Source of the DNA: Bin87 sp034420475
Lineage (GTDB): Bacteria; Chloroflexota; Dehalococcoidia; Lucifugimonadales; UBA3495
Assembly (NCBI GenBank): GCA_034420475.1
Contig: DAOULH010000069.1
Location: forward strand, 7,750 to 71,749
DNA: 64,000 nucleotides
Reading direction: 5' to 3'
Every line of letters begins with the position of its first letter. Within the stretch, counting starts at the first letter, position 1. The notes below the pieces were generated by a model. That model was not told the DNA's origin. It saw only the letters and a program-made list of their open reading frames with translations, and made no database searches. The translations under genes were made by a program, and so were the position numbers. Of the stretch, positions 17,640 through 26,015 are shown piece by piece.

Positions 17640-17688
17640 TTGGATTCACTCTCTGATGACAGCTACAAGACGTGTTGGCTAGTTTGGG

Positions 17689-17997
17689 TTATGCCACCAG
17701 AATCTGCTGTACGGCCTCTTCCGGCACGCGCCAAGTCGGTCTACCCTCATTGGCTGTGGGCAAATAGAAAACGGCTTTGCCGGATATTTTTCCCGCATAC
17801 TGAGCAGGCACCCAGCTGTTGTTTTCGCCGAGGGTATGGGAAGGGACCAGAGCCTCGAACGTGACGCCGTTGATGGTTTTCACGAGCACCACATCGTGCA
17901 TGTGGGGGATTTCTCTGACTTCGCCGGGCTCCAGCTTGATTTTGACGTAGCCGGGACCTTCGTAGGAAGGTTGGACGAACGGTGTTCCGGGTAGCAT
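17689..17997 (-). CDS. hypothetical protein upstream of dCTP-deaminase-like gene
   Basis: 102 aa from ATG 17997 (aggaga upstream); a longer frame to 18114 has no ribosome binding site. The protein has a short beta-rich pattern (GYVKIKLEPGEVREIPHMHD, then VVLVKTINGVTFEALVPSHT). No signal peptide or membrane segment; family not recognised. It is on the same strand as the dCTP-deaminase-like gene, 49 bp upstream of it, and the two probably share a transcript. Confidence 0.6.
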   Translation of the reverse strand: MLPGTPFVQPSYEGPGYVKIKLEPGEVREIPHMHDVVLVKTINGVTFEALVPSHTLGENNSWVPAQYAGKISGKAVFYLPTANEGRPTWRVPEEAVQQILVA

Positions 17998-18137
17998 GGC
18001 GCTGGGTCTCCTAGAATGATTCACTAGCGGTCTGTCTGCTGAATGCGAGTGGCGGTCATTGTATACACGAAAATTGCTCGAAAAGCAAACAACAGTTCGT
18101 TTTGCAGTTCCCATGAAAGCCTGATGCGGACAGGTAA

Positions 18138-18163
18138 TGGGGGCGGATGATCATCCGCCCCCA
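18138..18163. repeat. 26-bp perfect palindrome
   Basis: tgggggcggatga followed by tcatccgccccca is a perfect 13-bp inverted repeat with no spacer, centred on TGATCA. It lies just past the 3' end of the DUF1501 gene. A degenerate relative (ggggtgggtgatcattcgcccc) occurs near 15858-15880. It could be a terminator hairpin without a T-run, or a protein-binding site. Confidence 0.7.
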
Positions 18164-18190
18164 CGAATACGTCGTGTGTTCCCGGACTGC

Positions 18191-19318
18191 CTACAGGAAC
18201 GCGAACTGCTCGTAGTCGCCGTGGACGATGGGGATGGGGTCCAGCTCCAGCCAGCGGTTGAGGATGGTGGCGTAGGTGGAGCGGAAGTCGTTGGTGAAGT
18301 GGAGGTCGCCTTCGGAATGGTCCTCGGGGCGCAGGGACGGGTACTCGGCGTAGAGGCCGCCGTTGACCGAGCCGCCGATGACGAAGGCCACGCCGCCGGA
18401 GCCGTGGTCGGTGCCGGTGCCGTTGTCCTTGATGCGCCGCCCGAACTCGGAGAAGACCAGGATCAGCGTGTCGTCCAGCATCCCGTGCTCGTCCAGGTCG
18501 CTGGTGAAGTCGGCGATGGCGGTGGACACGTCGGTCCAGAGCTTGTGGTGAGCGGGAAGCTCGTTGCTGTGGGTGTCGAAGCTGCCGTGCATCGTGTAGT
18601 AGATGCGGGTCCCCAGGTCGGCGGACATCACCTGCGCCATGTTACGCAGGGACTGGCTGATGGGCGTGTCGGCGTATTCGACGGTGGAGGAGTACACCTC
18701 GGGCGCGCTGCGGAGGCGGTCGGCGCCCTTGAGGGCGTTGGAGCCGGTCTCGGACAGCACCTGGGCGACGATGTCCTTGCTCTCGGTGGGGCCGTAGATG
18801 CGGCTGAAGGCCTCCAGGGCGTACTGGCGGGACTTCTCGTCCTGGATGTCGGGCATCAGGCCGTAGGTCTCCAGGTTGGCGACCGAGGCGACGGGAACGC
18901 CCTTGCAGACCAGGGCCCGGGGGAGGCCGCGTCCGAAGTTGACGCCGGTGAGCACGTTCTCGCCACGGGCATCCAGGTCGCGGATGGCCGCGCCCAGCCA
19001 GCCCTCGGCGCCGATCTTCTCCGACTCGGCGGTGTACCACACGTCCCGGGAGCGGAAGTGCGAGCGGTTGGGGTTGGGATAGCCGATGCCGTTGATGATG
19101 CCGACTTTCCCCTGGTCCCAGAGGTGCTTCATGGGCGCCAGGCTGGGGTTGAAGCCCACCTCGCCGTCCAGGTGCAGCACCTCGCTCTCGGGGATGCCGA
19201 CGTTGTTGCGGAAGTCGTAGTAGAGCGGATTGTTGTAGGGGATGACGGTGTTCAGGGCGTCGTTGCCGCCCTGGAGTTCAATCACCACCACCGACCTTTC
19301 CTTCTTGGTGGAAGTCAT
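18191..19318 (-). CDS. DUF1501 domain-containing protein
   Basis: 375 aa. VVIELQGGNDALNTVIPYNN opens the DUF1501 fold, which belongs to the alkaline-phosphatase/sulfatase superfamily. HGSFDTHSNELPAHHKLW and LILVFSEFGRRIKDNGTGTDHGSG carry the His and Asp residues placed for metal binding in that superfamily. Many DUF1501 proteins have a Tat signal; this one has none. Almost always paired with DUF1800, here at 20569-21984, with an NHL gene in between. Exact function is unknown. Confidence 0.9.
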   Translation of the reverse strand: MTSTKKERSVVVIELQGGNDALNTVIPYNNPLYYDFRNNVGIPESEVLHLDGEVGFNPSLAPMKHLWDQGKVGIINGIGYPNPNRSHFRSRDVWYTAESEKIGAEGWLGAAIRDLDARGENVLTGVNFGRGLPRALVCKGVPVASVANLETYGLMPDIQDEKSRQYALEAFSRIYGPTESKDIVAQVLSETGSNALKGADRLRSAPEVYSSTVEYADTPISQSLRNMAQVMSADLGTRIYYTMHGSFDTHSNELPAHHKLWTDVSTAIADFTSDLDEHGMLDDTLILVFSEFGRRIKDNGTGTDHGSGGVAFVIGGSVNGGLYAEYPSLRPEDHSEGDLHFTNDFRSTYATILNRWLELDPIPIVHGDYEQFAFL

Positions 19319-19365
19319 CGGGCTATCCTCCTGTTCGGGTCTGCTGGGGGCTCTTTCTGCTGGTA

Positions 19366-19393
19366 GGGATTGCCGCGCTGCGCTCGCAATGAC
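19366..19393. repeat. half copy of GTCATTGCGAG element
   Basis: gggattgccgcgctgcgctcgcaatgac is the right arm only. Its last base overlaps the stop codon of the NHL gene. Confidence 0.75.
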
Positions 19394-20430
19394 TAAGCGG
19401 AGGCGTGGGCGGGCCGGTACACCTGGATGCGGTGCCGGTTGCTTTCGGTTACGTACAGGTTCCCGTCGCGGTCGAGCTTGACCGACACGGGAGACCAGAA
19501 ATACTTTTCGATGTGGGATGATTCCTCGTGGGGTTCGTCCACGAAGTACTCGATTTCGGGTTCCAGGTTGGCCCGGGAGCGGGCCGCGCCCTCCTCGACG
19601 TTGATGGAGAGGAAGTTGGCGGCCCAGTCGGACAGGGTGGCCTCGCCACGTAGCTTCTGGACGAAACCGCCGTTGGAGTCGAGTATCTGCACGCGCTCGT
19701 TGCCCCAGTCGGCCACGTAGATGTAGCCGGCGGCGTCCACGGCCACTCCGGAGGGGCGGTGGAACTGCCCATCGCCGCGTCCGCCGGTTCCGAAGGACGC
19801 CAGGTGTTCGCCGTCGGAGGAGAACTTCTGGACGCGGTCGTTGCCCCAGTCGGCTACGTAAACGCAGTCGTCGGCGCCGACGGTGAGGCCCCAGGGGAGG
19901 TTTAGCCGGTCGGGGTCGTCTCCCTCTCCGCCAAAGGCGAGCAGGAAGCGGCCATCCGCGGTGAACTTCTGGACCCGGTGGTTGTAGGTGTCGGCGACAT
20001 AGACGTTGTCATCGGCGTCGAAGGCGAGGCCGGACGGGGTGTCCAGCTGGCCTTCATCCGAACCATGCTCGCCCCAGACGGACAGCAGCGCGCCCTCCCG
20101 GTCGAACACCGAGATGCGGTGCGTGGCCTCGTCGCTGACGTACACGCGCCCCCGGCTGTCCAGGGTGCAGGCAGAGGGCCAGATGAACTGGCCGGGGGAC
20201 TGGCCATAGGCCGCGAACGTGCCGTAGTACTCGCTGTCGATGTCGCACACCGTGACGCGGACGCCGCGGGTGACGTTTTCCAGCGAGCGGTTGGCGACGT
20301 ACATCCGGCCGTCGTCGGCAATGGCGGTATCCATGGGATAGTAGAAACCGCGGCCCTCCATGGTCGTCATGCCCAGGGTCATGCGGTATTCGAGGAGCTT
20401 GATCTCCGGTATGTCTTGAACTGTGGTCAT
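19393..20430 (-). CDS. NHL-repeat beta-propeller protein
   Basis: 345 aa with six NHL-type blades: GRVYVSDEATHRISVFD, DNVYVADTYNHRVQKF, DCVYVADWGNDRVQKF, GYIYVADWGNERVQIL and a final GNLYVTESNRHRIQVY, after an N-terminal MYVANRS blade. The blades between residues about 100 and 240 are almost identical to each other. No secretion signal. It is placed between the DUF1501 and DUF1800 genes on the same strand, which suggests a shared role; NHL propellers usually bind proteins or small ligands. Confidence 0.85.
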   Translation of the reverse strand: MTTVQDIPEIKLLEYRMTLGMTTMEGRGFYYPMDTAIADDGRMYVANRSLENVTRGVRVTVCDIDSEYYGTFAAYGQSPGQFIWPSACTLDSRGRVYVSDEATHRISVFDREGALLSVWGEHGSDEGQLDTPSGLAFDADDNVYVADTYNHRVQKFTADGRFLLAFGGEGDDPDRLNLPWGLTVGADDCVYVADWGNDRVQKFSSDGEHLASFGTGGRGDGQFHRPSGVAVDAAGYIYVADWGNERVQILDSNGGFVQKLRGEATLSDWAANFLSINVEEGAARSRANLEPEIEYFVDEPHEESSHIEKYFWSPVSVKLDRDGNLYVTESNRHRIQVYRPAHASA

Positions 20431-20453
20431 GGTCTTTTCATCCTTGGCATTCG

Positions 20454-20560
20454 TCTGAAGCAGGATTTTCAGGATTATGGGATTGACAGGATTGGAGCCA
20501 TTCTGTGGTGAAGAACAGCCAATCCTGTAAATCCTTCAATCCGGCAAATCCTGCTTCTGA
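20454..20560. repeat. 107-bp palindromic element, TCAGAATCAGGATT family
   Basis: The arms tctgaagcaggattttcagg and ccggcaaatcctgcttctga are inverse copies. It lies between the DUF1800 stop and the NHL start within one transcript direction. Confidence 0.85.
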
Positions 20561-20568
20561 CAATCCTT

Positions 20569-21984
20569 CTAGGCCCGCTGAAACTCGTGGGTTGACGCCA
20601 CCATCTGGAGCACCTCGGCGATGCGGCCCGTGCCGGCGTCGTCGGGCGAGCCCGCCACGGAGGCGAAATCGACCAGCTCGCGGCGGGTCTCCTCGGACAC
20701 CTGGATCGCGCCCACCTGGTCCAGGCAGGCGTCCACCAGCATCTCCGGCGAGACGGCCGACGGCGTTTCGGCGATGCGTTCCACCATGGCGCTGACGCCG
20801 GGCTTGGCGGTGTCGCCGAGTTGCTGGGAGGCGAAGTTGATTCGCTCCACCAGGGAGCCGGTGTCGATCCAGTCGATGCCCTGGTGCCAACCCTCGACGC
20901 TGGGCGGGTTGTTGAGGAACTGCCCCATGAACACCGCCTGCTGGTAGCGGTCCAGGATCTCCTTGCGGGGCCGGTCAAACTCGCCGGTCAGGCGCAGCAC
21001 GCCGGCCACCAGTTCGACGGGGCTCTTCACCTTGCGATACCAGATGGCCTCGTCCTGGAAGAAGTCGGCGTTGAACAGGGCGCGCAGCATGGCGGCGATG
21101 TTGTAGCCGCTGTCGAAGTAAGCCTGGACCAGCAGGTCGATGGCCTCGGGATCCTGGGGTTCGGTGTAAGGCCACTCGGGCACCGGTGGCTCGTCGGCCA
21201 CGAAGAAGCTGTACAGGTGCCGGGAGATGAACCGGGCGGTGGCCTCCTGCTGGCAGATGATGTCGACGATGTCCTCGCCGTTGAACTGCCCGTGCTGGCC
21301 CAGGAACTCCTTCTCGCCGAAGTCGTGGTCCTCCTCCTGGAACTCGAAGTGCCACGAGATGCGGCCGTAAGGCCAGTCGGAGTCGCGCATGGAGCGCAGT
21401 TCCATGTATTCGCGGTTGCCCAGGGTCCAGCCGGTGAAGGCGCGGGCGCACTCCTGGACGTCCTGCTCGGTGTAGTTGCCGACGCCCATGGAGAAGAGTT
21501 CCAGCAATTCCCGGCCGTAGTTCTCGTTGATGGCGTCCTTGTGGTTGTCCTGGTTGTCCAGCCAGATGATCATGGCCGGGTCCCGGGAGAGCTCAACCAG
21601 CAGGTCGCGGAAGCTGCCCATGCCCCGGTAGCGGAACATGCGGACCTGGTCGGACAGGGCCTTGCCGTGGATGACCTTGGGGTAGCCGGTGGCGAAGATG
21701 CCGTGCCAGAACAGGGCGACCTTCTCGCGCAGGGGCGTGGACGTGCTGGCCATGCGGTACAGCCAGTTCTCGCCGGAACCCAGGGTGCCCATCATGCCGG
21801 ACAGCTCGGGATGGAACCGGCGAATCAGGTCGTCGCCCATGCGTCGCTCACTGCTGTGGTCCAGGAGCCGCTCCACGGTGGCCTCGTAGCCTTGGGCGGC
21901 GTGGGCCTCTAACTGCTCACGGGTGGCGCCGAAGCCGGCGCGCCGCATCAGGTGGCCGATAAGTTCTACATCTCGGTTTGCCAT
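20569..21984 (-). CDS. DUF1800 family protein
   Basis: 471 aa. LIGHLMRRAGFGATREQLE is the DUF1800 N-terminal hallmark. LREKVALFWHGIFATGYPKV and NENYGRELLELFSMGVG, then ARAFTGWTLG, follow in the canonical order. Family length is usually 450-600 aa. DUF1800 is generally co-encoded with DUF1501 and both are thought to act in the envelope or on secreted substrates, but here neither has a signal peptide. It is first in the DUF1800-NHL-DUF1501 transcript. Confidence 0.9.
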   Translation of the reverse strand: MANRDVELIGHLMRRAGFGATREQLEAHAAQGYEATVERLLDHSSERRMGDDLIRRFHPELSGMMGTLGSGENWLYRMASTSTPLREKVALFWHGIFATGYPKVIHGKALSDQVRMFRYRGMGSFRDLLVELSRDPAMIIWLDNQDNHKDAINENYGRELLELFSMGVGNYTEQDVQECARAFTGWTLGNREYMELRSMRDSDWPYGRISWHFEFQEEDHDFGEKEFLGQHGQFNGEDIVDIICQQEATARFISRHLYSFFVADEPPVPEWPYTEPQDPEAIDLLVQAYFDSGYNIAAMLRALFNADFFQDEAIWYRKVKSPVELVAGVLRLTGEFDRPRKEILDRYQQAVFMGQFLNNPPSVEGWHQGIDWIDTGSLVERINFASQQLGDTAKPGVSAMVERIAETPSAVSPEMLVDACLDQVGAIQVSEETRRELVDFASVAGSPDDAGTGRIAEVLQMVASTHEFQRA

Positions 21985-21999
21985 AACTTTTACCCCCTA

Positions 22000-22083
22000 T
22001 CATTGCGAGGAGCGCAGTGACGCGGCAATCCCGTCAGGGTTTGCGGTGGCGCTACAGGATTGACACGCTGCGCTCGCAATGAC
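22000..22083. repeat. GTCATTGCGAG-family palindromic element
   Basis: The arms tcattgcgaggagcgcag and gctgcgctcgcaatga enclose an 84-bp element. It fills the short gap between the GMC stop and the DUF1800 start, where a promoter for the DUF1800 unit would also have to lie. Confidence 0.8.
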
Positions 22084-22088
22084 TGTAT

Positions 22089-23636
22089 CTAATTGCCTTG
22101 CAGTATGAGTTCGGAGACGCGCTCGCCGATCATCATGGTGGTGACGTTGGTGTTGGCGCGGATGCAGTCGGGCATGATCGAAGCATCGACCACGCGGATG
22201 CTCTCCAGCCCGTGGACTTTGCCGTACTGGTCAACCACCGCCATGGGATCCGAAGCCGGACCCATCTTGCAGGTGCAGGAGATGTGCTGGGCGGTGGAGA
22301 CGTTGCTGCGCAGCCAGTGGTCCAGCGCCTCGTCGGTCTCGAGATCGGAGTCCAGGGGCTCGGTGCGCTCCTGGATTATGTTGGCGAAGTCGCTGTGGTT
22401 GCCCAGTTCCACGGCGATGCGCACGCCGTCCCGCAGACGCTGGCGGTCAAACTCTTCCTGGAGGTAGTTGTAGTCCAGGTAGGGCTGATCGTGGGGGTCG
22501 GTGGAGTTCAGTTTCAGCTCGCCGGCGCCCACGGCCAGGTAGATGGACACCGAGGCGCGGATGCCCAGGGGCTCCATGCGGCTGCCGCCCCGGATCACCT
22601 GCTCGGTGGCGAAGGACGAGAAGATCATGATCATGTCGTTGCGCAGATCGGAACCGTCGGCGGTGTACTTCAGGCAGGTCTGCATCCTGGGCGCGAAACC
22701 GTCCAGATCGAAGCCGGGCCTGGTGCGCCAGGTGACGGGGACGATGGGATGGTCGCGGAGGTTCTGGCCGACGCCGGGGCTGTCGTGCACCACGGGGATG
22801 CCCAGGCTGCGCAGGTGCTCGGCGGGGCCGACGCCGGAGAGCATGAGCAATTGCGGAGACGCGATGGCGCCGCCGCTGAGGATGATCTCGCTGCCCTCCA
22901 CGGTGAACACCTCGCCGCCGCTCTCGACGACGACGCCGGTGGCCCTGTTGCCGTCGAACAGGACGCGGTGCACGGTGCAGTTGGGGCGCAGGGTGAAGTT
23001 CAAACGGTGGCGCGCCAGTTCGAGGTAGCCCAGGGCGGTGCTCCAGCGGATGCCGTTGGGGTTGTTGAACGGCGTGGGACCGATGCCCGTGGAGTCGGGG
23101 CTGTTGTGGTCGTCGGTGTGCGGGAAGCCGTAGGCGCGGGCGGCGTTGTAGAAGGCGTTCTGCGCCGGGAGCCATTCCTCGCGCTTGAAGCGGCGGGCCA
23201 CGATGGGGCCGTCGTTGCCGTGGAAGTCGTCGGAGAAGTCGGTGTCGGTTTCCAGTCGGCGGAAGCAGCCCAGCAGGTTCTGGAAGCTCCACTGGTCGTT
23301 GCCCATGGCGGCCCAGCCGTCGTAGTCCTCGGGGACGCCGCGCAGGAACATCTGGCCGTTGATAGCGCTGGAGCCACCGGTGACCTTGCCCCGGGGCACC
23401 ATGATCTCGGGGTTTTCGGGGGTGCCGTAGCCGGTGAACTGCCAGTTGTGGTCGCTGGTCATCACGTCGGTGGCGGTGGCGTAGCCGAACTTCACCTCGT
23501 CGGGCAGGTGCTCGAAGTTGGGATAGTCCGGCCCGGCCTCGAGGAGCAGCACCGAGGTGTTGGGGTCTTCGCTCAGCCGGGTGGCCATAATGGAACCGGC
23601 GGAGCCGGCGCCGATGACGATGTAGTCGTACTTCAA
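22089..23636 (-). CDS. GMC family FAD-dependent oxidoreductase
   Basis: 515 aa, the same length as the paralogue at 9301-10848 and alike along its length. The FAD-binding motif is DYIVIGAGSAGSIMATRLSE. PRGKVTGGSSAINGQMFLRG, SGGAIASPQLLMLSGVGP and a C-terminal SCTCKMGPASDPMAVVDQ follow. The first enzyme has SGTCKMG where this one has SCTCKMG. Aggagg lies before the ATG. Substrate unknown; the pair probably handle related alcohols. Confidence 0.9.
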   Translation of the reverse strand: MKYDYIVIGAGSAGSIMATRLSEDPNTSVLLLEAGPDYPNFEHLPDEVKFGYATATDVMTSDHNWQFTGYGTPENPEIMVPRGKVTGGSSAINGQMFLRGVPEDYDGWAAMGNDQWSFQNLLGCFRRLETDTDFSDDFHGNDGPIVARRFKREEWLPAQNAFYNAARAYGFPHTDDHNSPDSTGIGPTPFNNPNGIRWSTALGYLELARHRLNFTLRPNCTVHRVLFDGNRATGVVVESGGEVFTVEGSEIILSGGAIASPQLLMLSGVGPAEHLRSLGIPVVHDSPGVGQNLRDHPIVPVTWRTRPGFDLDGFAPRMQTCLKYTADGSDLRNDMIMIFSSFATEQVIRGGSRMEPLGIRASVSIYLAVGAGELKLNSTDPHDQPYLDYNYLQEEFDRQRLRDGVRIAVELGNHSDFANIIQERTEPLDSDLETDEALDHWLRSNVSTAQHISCTCKMGPASDPMAVVDQYGKVHGLESIRVVDASIMPDCIRANTNVTTMMIGERVSELILQGN

Positions 23637-23816
23637 GGCTATCCTCCTACTGTCAGGAGCGTTCGGTTTCAGGAGAATGCGGGTGCAGTCTGACGGATTT
23701 CCGCAATGATACTGGAAAAGGCTGGGCAGTTCCAGATTGGCGGGGCGCGCAAACCTGGAGCGATGCGGTTTTGCAGATATAATGGAGCAATCAGGGCCAC
23801 GGGAACGGAGGACACC

Positions 23817-24086
23817 ATGGAGAAAGTAATCCTGTACGCCGACGGGCGCCTGGTGGACGCCGCGCGCTGTCGGGCGCAGGAAGAAAAGACGGGCTTGAAC
23901 GAGCTATTTCACCAGTGGCTGGTGGATTATCTGGGGGGCGAAGAAGCAGCAAAGCAGGCCATCGCCGACACCCCAGCGTTGCACAAAGCGCAGGTGGAAC
24001 GGGCCATGGCCGCCATTGACGAGTTGCAGAAGTACATCGACACCAGCGGCCCCAAACCCACGCGGGATGAGATGAATGCCCGCTGA
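23817..24086 (+). CDS. putative antitoxin partner of PIN protein
   Basis: 89 aa from ATG 23817, with acggagg upstream and a TATAAT at 23778-23783. MEKVILYADGRLVDAARCRA and EKTGLNELFHQWLVDYL fit a ribbon-helix-helix N-terminus, followed by a helical tail that would bind the toxin. It overlaps the PIN gene by 11 bp, the usual TA arrangement. Confidence 0.65.
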   Translation: MEKVILYADGRLVDAARCRAQEEKTGLNELFHQWLVDYLGGEEAAKQAIADTPALHKAQVERAMAAIDELQKYIDTSGPKPTRDEMNAR

Positions 24087-24516
24087 GAATTTCATCTACA
24101 GCAACATATTCGTTTACATGTTGGACCTATCTGCTCCCGCCAAGCGTCAACGCGCGAGGGAGTTGGTGTACGGCCTGCTGGGTGACCGGACTGGTTGCAT
24201 CAGTTATCAGGTGGTCCAGGAAGCGTTGAATGTGATGAGTGGAAGGTTGGGCCAGCCGCCGGATGCCGTGGCAGCATTTCTGGAAGAAGTATTGCTCCCC
24301 ATGTGGAGTATCAACCAAATCAACGCCACGCCTGAGCTCTACCGCAGTGGCCTCCAGGTGCGAGCCCGCTATGGTTTCAGCTTTTACGATTCGCTGATCG
24401 TGGCCGCGGCGTTGGCGGCGGGATGCACCACCCTGTACAGCGAGGACATGCAGGACGGCCAACGGATAGAGGAGTTGACCATCAGGAATCCCTTTGCGGA
24501 AACCCCCGCAGTGTGA
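24076..24516 (+). CDS. PIN domain protein with altered first catalytic residue
   Basis: 146 aa. The PIN fold is clear: the N-terminal strand, a central SYQVVQEALNVMS, then YGFSFYDSLIVAAALAAGC and LYSEDMQDG. However, the first catalytic Asp, expected in FIDSNIFVY, is Tyr8 (FIYSNIFVY), a one-base change from GAC to TAC at 24097-24099. The other acidic residues (D in FYDS and SEDM) are kept. If the sequence is right, the RNase is probably inactive and the module may survive as a regulator. Confidence 0.75.
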   Translation: MPAENFIYSNIFVYMLDLSAPAKRQRARELVYGLLGDRTGCISYQVVQEALNVMSGRLGQPPDAVAAFLEEVLLPMWSINQINATPELYRSGLQVRARYGFSFYDSLIVAAALAAGCTTLYSEDMQDGQRIEELTIRNPFAETPAV

Positions 24517-24530
24517 ACGGAGATCGATCT

Positions 24531-24737
24531 ATGCGGCAAGTGATCCTATATCCCGGCGAGGACGGCTACTGGGTGGTCGAATGCCCCAGCCTGCCCGGCT
24601 GCATCAGCCAGGGAGAGACCAGAGAAGCGGCCATCGCCAACATCAAGGAGGCGATTGAGGTTTACATCGCCGCGCTTGAAGAGGACGGACTGGCAGTACC
24701 CGAAGAACGCTTTGAGGCGTTGGTCGTCGCTGTATGA
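24531..24737 (+). CDS. hicB: HicB family antitoxin
   Basis: 68 aa. The compact HicB core is complete: YPGEDGYWVVECPSLPGC, then ISQGETREAAIANIKEAIEV. No C-terminal DNA-binding extension is present, as in many short HicB proteins. It overlaps hicA by 4 bp (ATGA) and starts 14 bp after the PIN gene, giving a compact run of two TA modules. Confidence 0.85.
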   Translation: MRQVILYPGEDGYWVVECPSLPGCISQGETREAAIANIKEAIEVYIAALEEDGLAVPEERFEALVVAV

Positions 24738-24955
24738 ACAGGCTACCCCGAGTTTCAGGACGGGAGTGTGTAAGGGCACTGGCGAGGATAGGCTTCTACG
24801 AAAAACGGCAACGGGGTAGCCACATGGTGTTACGCCGTGATGAACCGTTCGCTCAGCTTGTAGTCCCCGATCATCGAGAACTAGACGCGGGTACGCTACG
24901 CGCGATCATCCGGCAATCCGGCCTGAGTGTCGCAGAATTTAGGCAATTGTTGTGA
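24734..24955 (+). CDS. hicA: HicA family mRNA interferase
   Basis: 73 aa. VSGRECVRALARIGFYEKRQ and RGSHMVLRRD contain the GSH motif with the catalytic His, and VVPDHRELDAGTLRAIIRQS, then GLSVAEF, ends the dsRBD-like fold. HicA cleaves mRNA and is held by HicB. The gene follows the antitoxin, a common order for this subtype. Confidence 0.87.
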   Translation: MNRLPRVSGRECVRALARIGFYEKRQRGSHMVLRRDEPFAQLVVPDHRELDAGTLRAIIRQSGLSVAEFRQLL

Positions 24956-25001
24956 CTTCGCAGTCGCCGCACGGCACTCAGCTCACAAAGGGAGGACTAC
25001 C

Positions 25002-26015
25002 ATGCCTCAAACCATCCGACCTGACGACCCCCGGCTGACCTGGCAGGGGGCCATTTCATTCCATAACACCGCCGAGTGGCGGATGCCGTGGCGCATTCCC
25101 TACGAGGATCGCTCGCTGTTTCCGCCCGACGCCCTGCGCGAGCGGGCGGCGATGCCGGCCGGCGTGCGCATATCCTTCCGCAGCGACACCGAAATCGTGG
25201 CCGGTTCGGTGGTTCCGGCGGCGGAGTCCAGCTCCATCGACCTCTACTGCGACGGGGAATTCCAGGGGTCGGCGGCGCTGAAGGGACGGGATGGCTTCCG
25301 GTTTGACGCTTTGCCGGGCGGCGAGAAGCTGGTGGAGCTATGGCTGCCGCAGCACGGGGAGTTCCGGCTGCGTCATCTGGAAGTTTCGGACGGAGCCAGC
25401 CTGGAACCCTACGACGACCGGCGGCCGCGCTGGGTCGCCTACGGGAGCTCGATCACCCACTGTCGCACCGCGGCCAGCCCCAGCCTGACCTGGCCGGCCG
25501 TGGCCGCGCGGGCGGCCGATTTGAACCTGACCTGCCTGGGCTACGGCGGAGGCTGCCACCTGGAGCCCATGGTGGCGCGGATGATGCGGGACCTGCCGGC
25601 CGACTATCTCTCGATGAAGGTGGGCATCAACGTGTACAACGCCGCCAGCATCGGGCTGCGGACGTTCATGCCGGCCGTCATCGGCTTCGCGCACATCCTG
25701 CGGGAGCAGCATCCCGATACGCCGCTGGCGGTGATTTCGCCGATTTTCTCGGCGTCGCGGGAGACCACCGAGAACCCCGTCGGCTTCACCCTGTCGGCCA
25801 TGCGCGCCGAGGTGGCCGAGGCGGTGGCGCTGATGCAGGCGCGTGGCGACCGCAACCTGCACTACGTGGACGGGCTGGAACTGTTCGGGCCGGAGATGGC
25901 CCACATGCTGCCCGACGACCTGCATCCCGACGCCGCGGGTTACCAGGCCATGGGGCGGAACTTCGTGAAGAAGGTGGCCGCTACGGTGTTTGGTCGGGCT
26001 CCGGTTCCGGCGTAA
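25002..26015 (+). CDS. SGNH/GDSL hydrolase family protein
   Basis: 337 aa from ATG 25002, with ggagg upstream. An N-terminal beta-sandwich (residues about 1-140) is followed by the hydrolase domain. The nucleophile block is AYGSSITHC and the catalytic Asp-His block is DDLHPDAAGY. The Gly in CLGYGGGCH and Asn in GINVYN fill the other two SGNH blocks. It probably removes acyl groups from carbohydrates or lipids. It overlaps the convergent YkgJ-type gene by 35 bp. Confidence 0.82.
   Translation: MPQTIRPDDPRLTWQGAISFHNTAEWRMPWRIPYEDRSLFPPDALRERAAMPAGVRISFRSDTEIVAGSVVPAAESSSIDLYCDGEFQGSAALKGRDGFRFDALPGGEKLVELWLPQHGEFRLRHLEVSDGASLEPYDDRRPRWVAYGSSITHCRTAASPSLTWPAVAARAADLNLTCLGYGGGCHLEPMVARMMRDLPADYLSMKVGINVYNAASIGLRTFMPAVIGFAHILREQHPDTPLAVISPIFSASRETTENPVGFTLSAMRAEVAEAVALMQARGDRNLHYVDGLELFGPEMAHMLPDDLHPDAAGYQAMGRNFVKKVAATVFGRAPVPA

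Noticed and set aside
18137..19366. 409-aa Gly/Val-rich frame antisense to DUF1501
   Set aside because: Composition is that of a shadow frame; the minus strand encodes a complete DUF1501 protein with a proper start.
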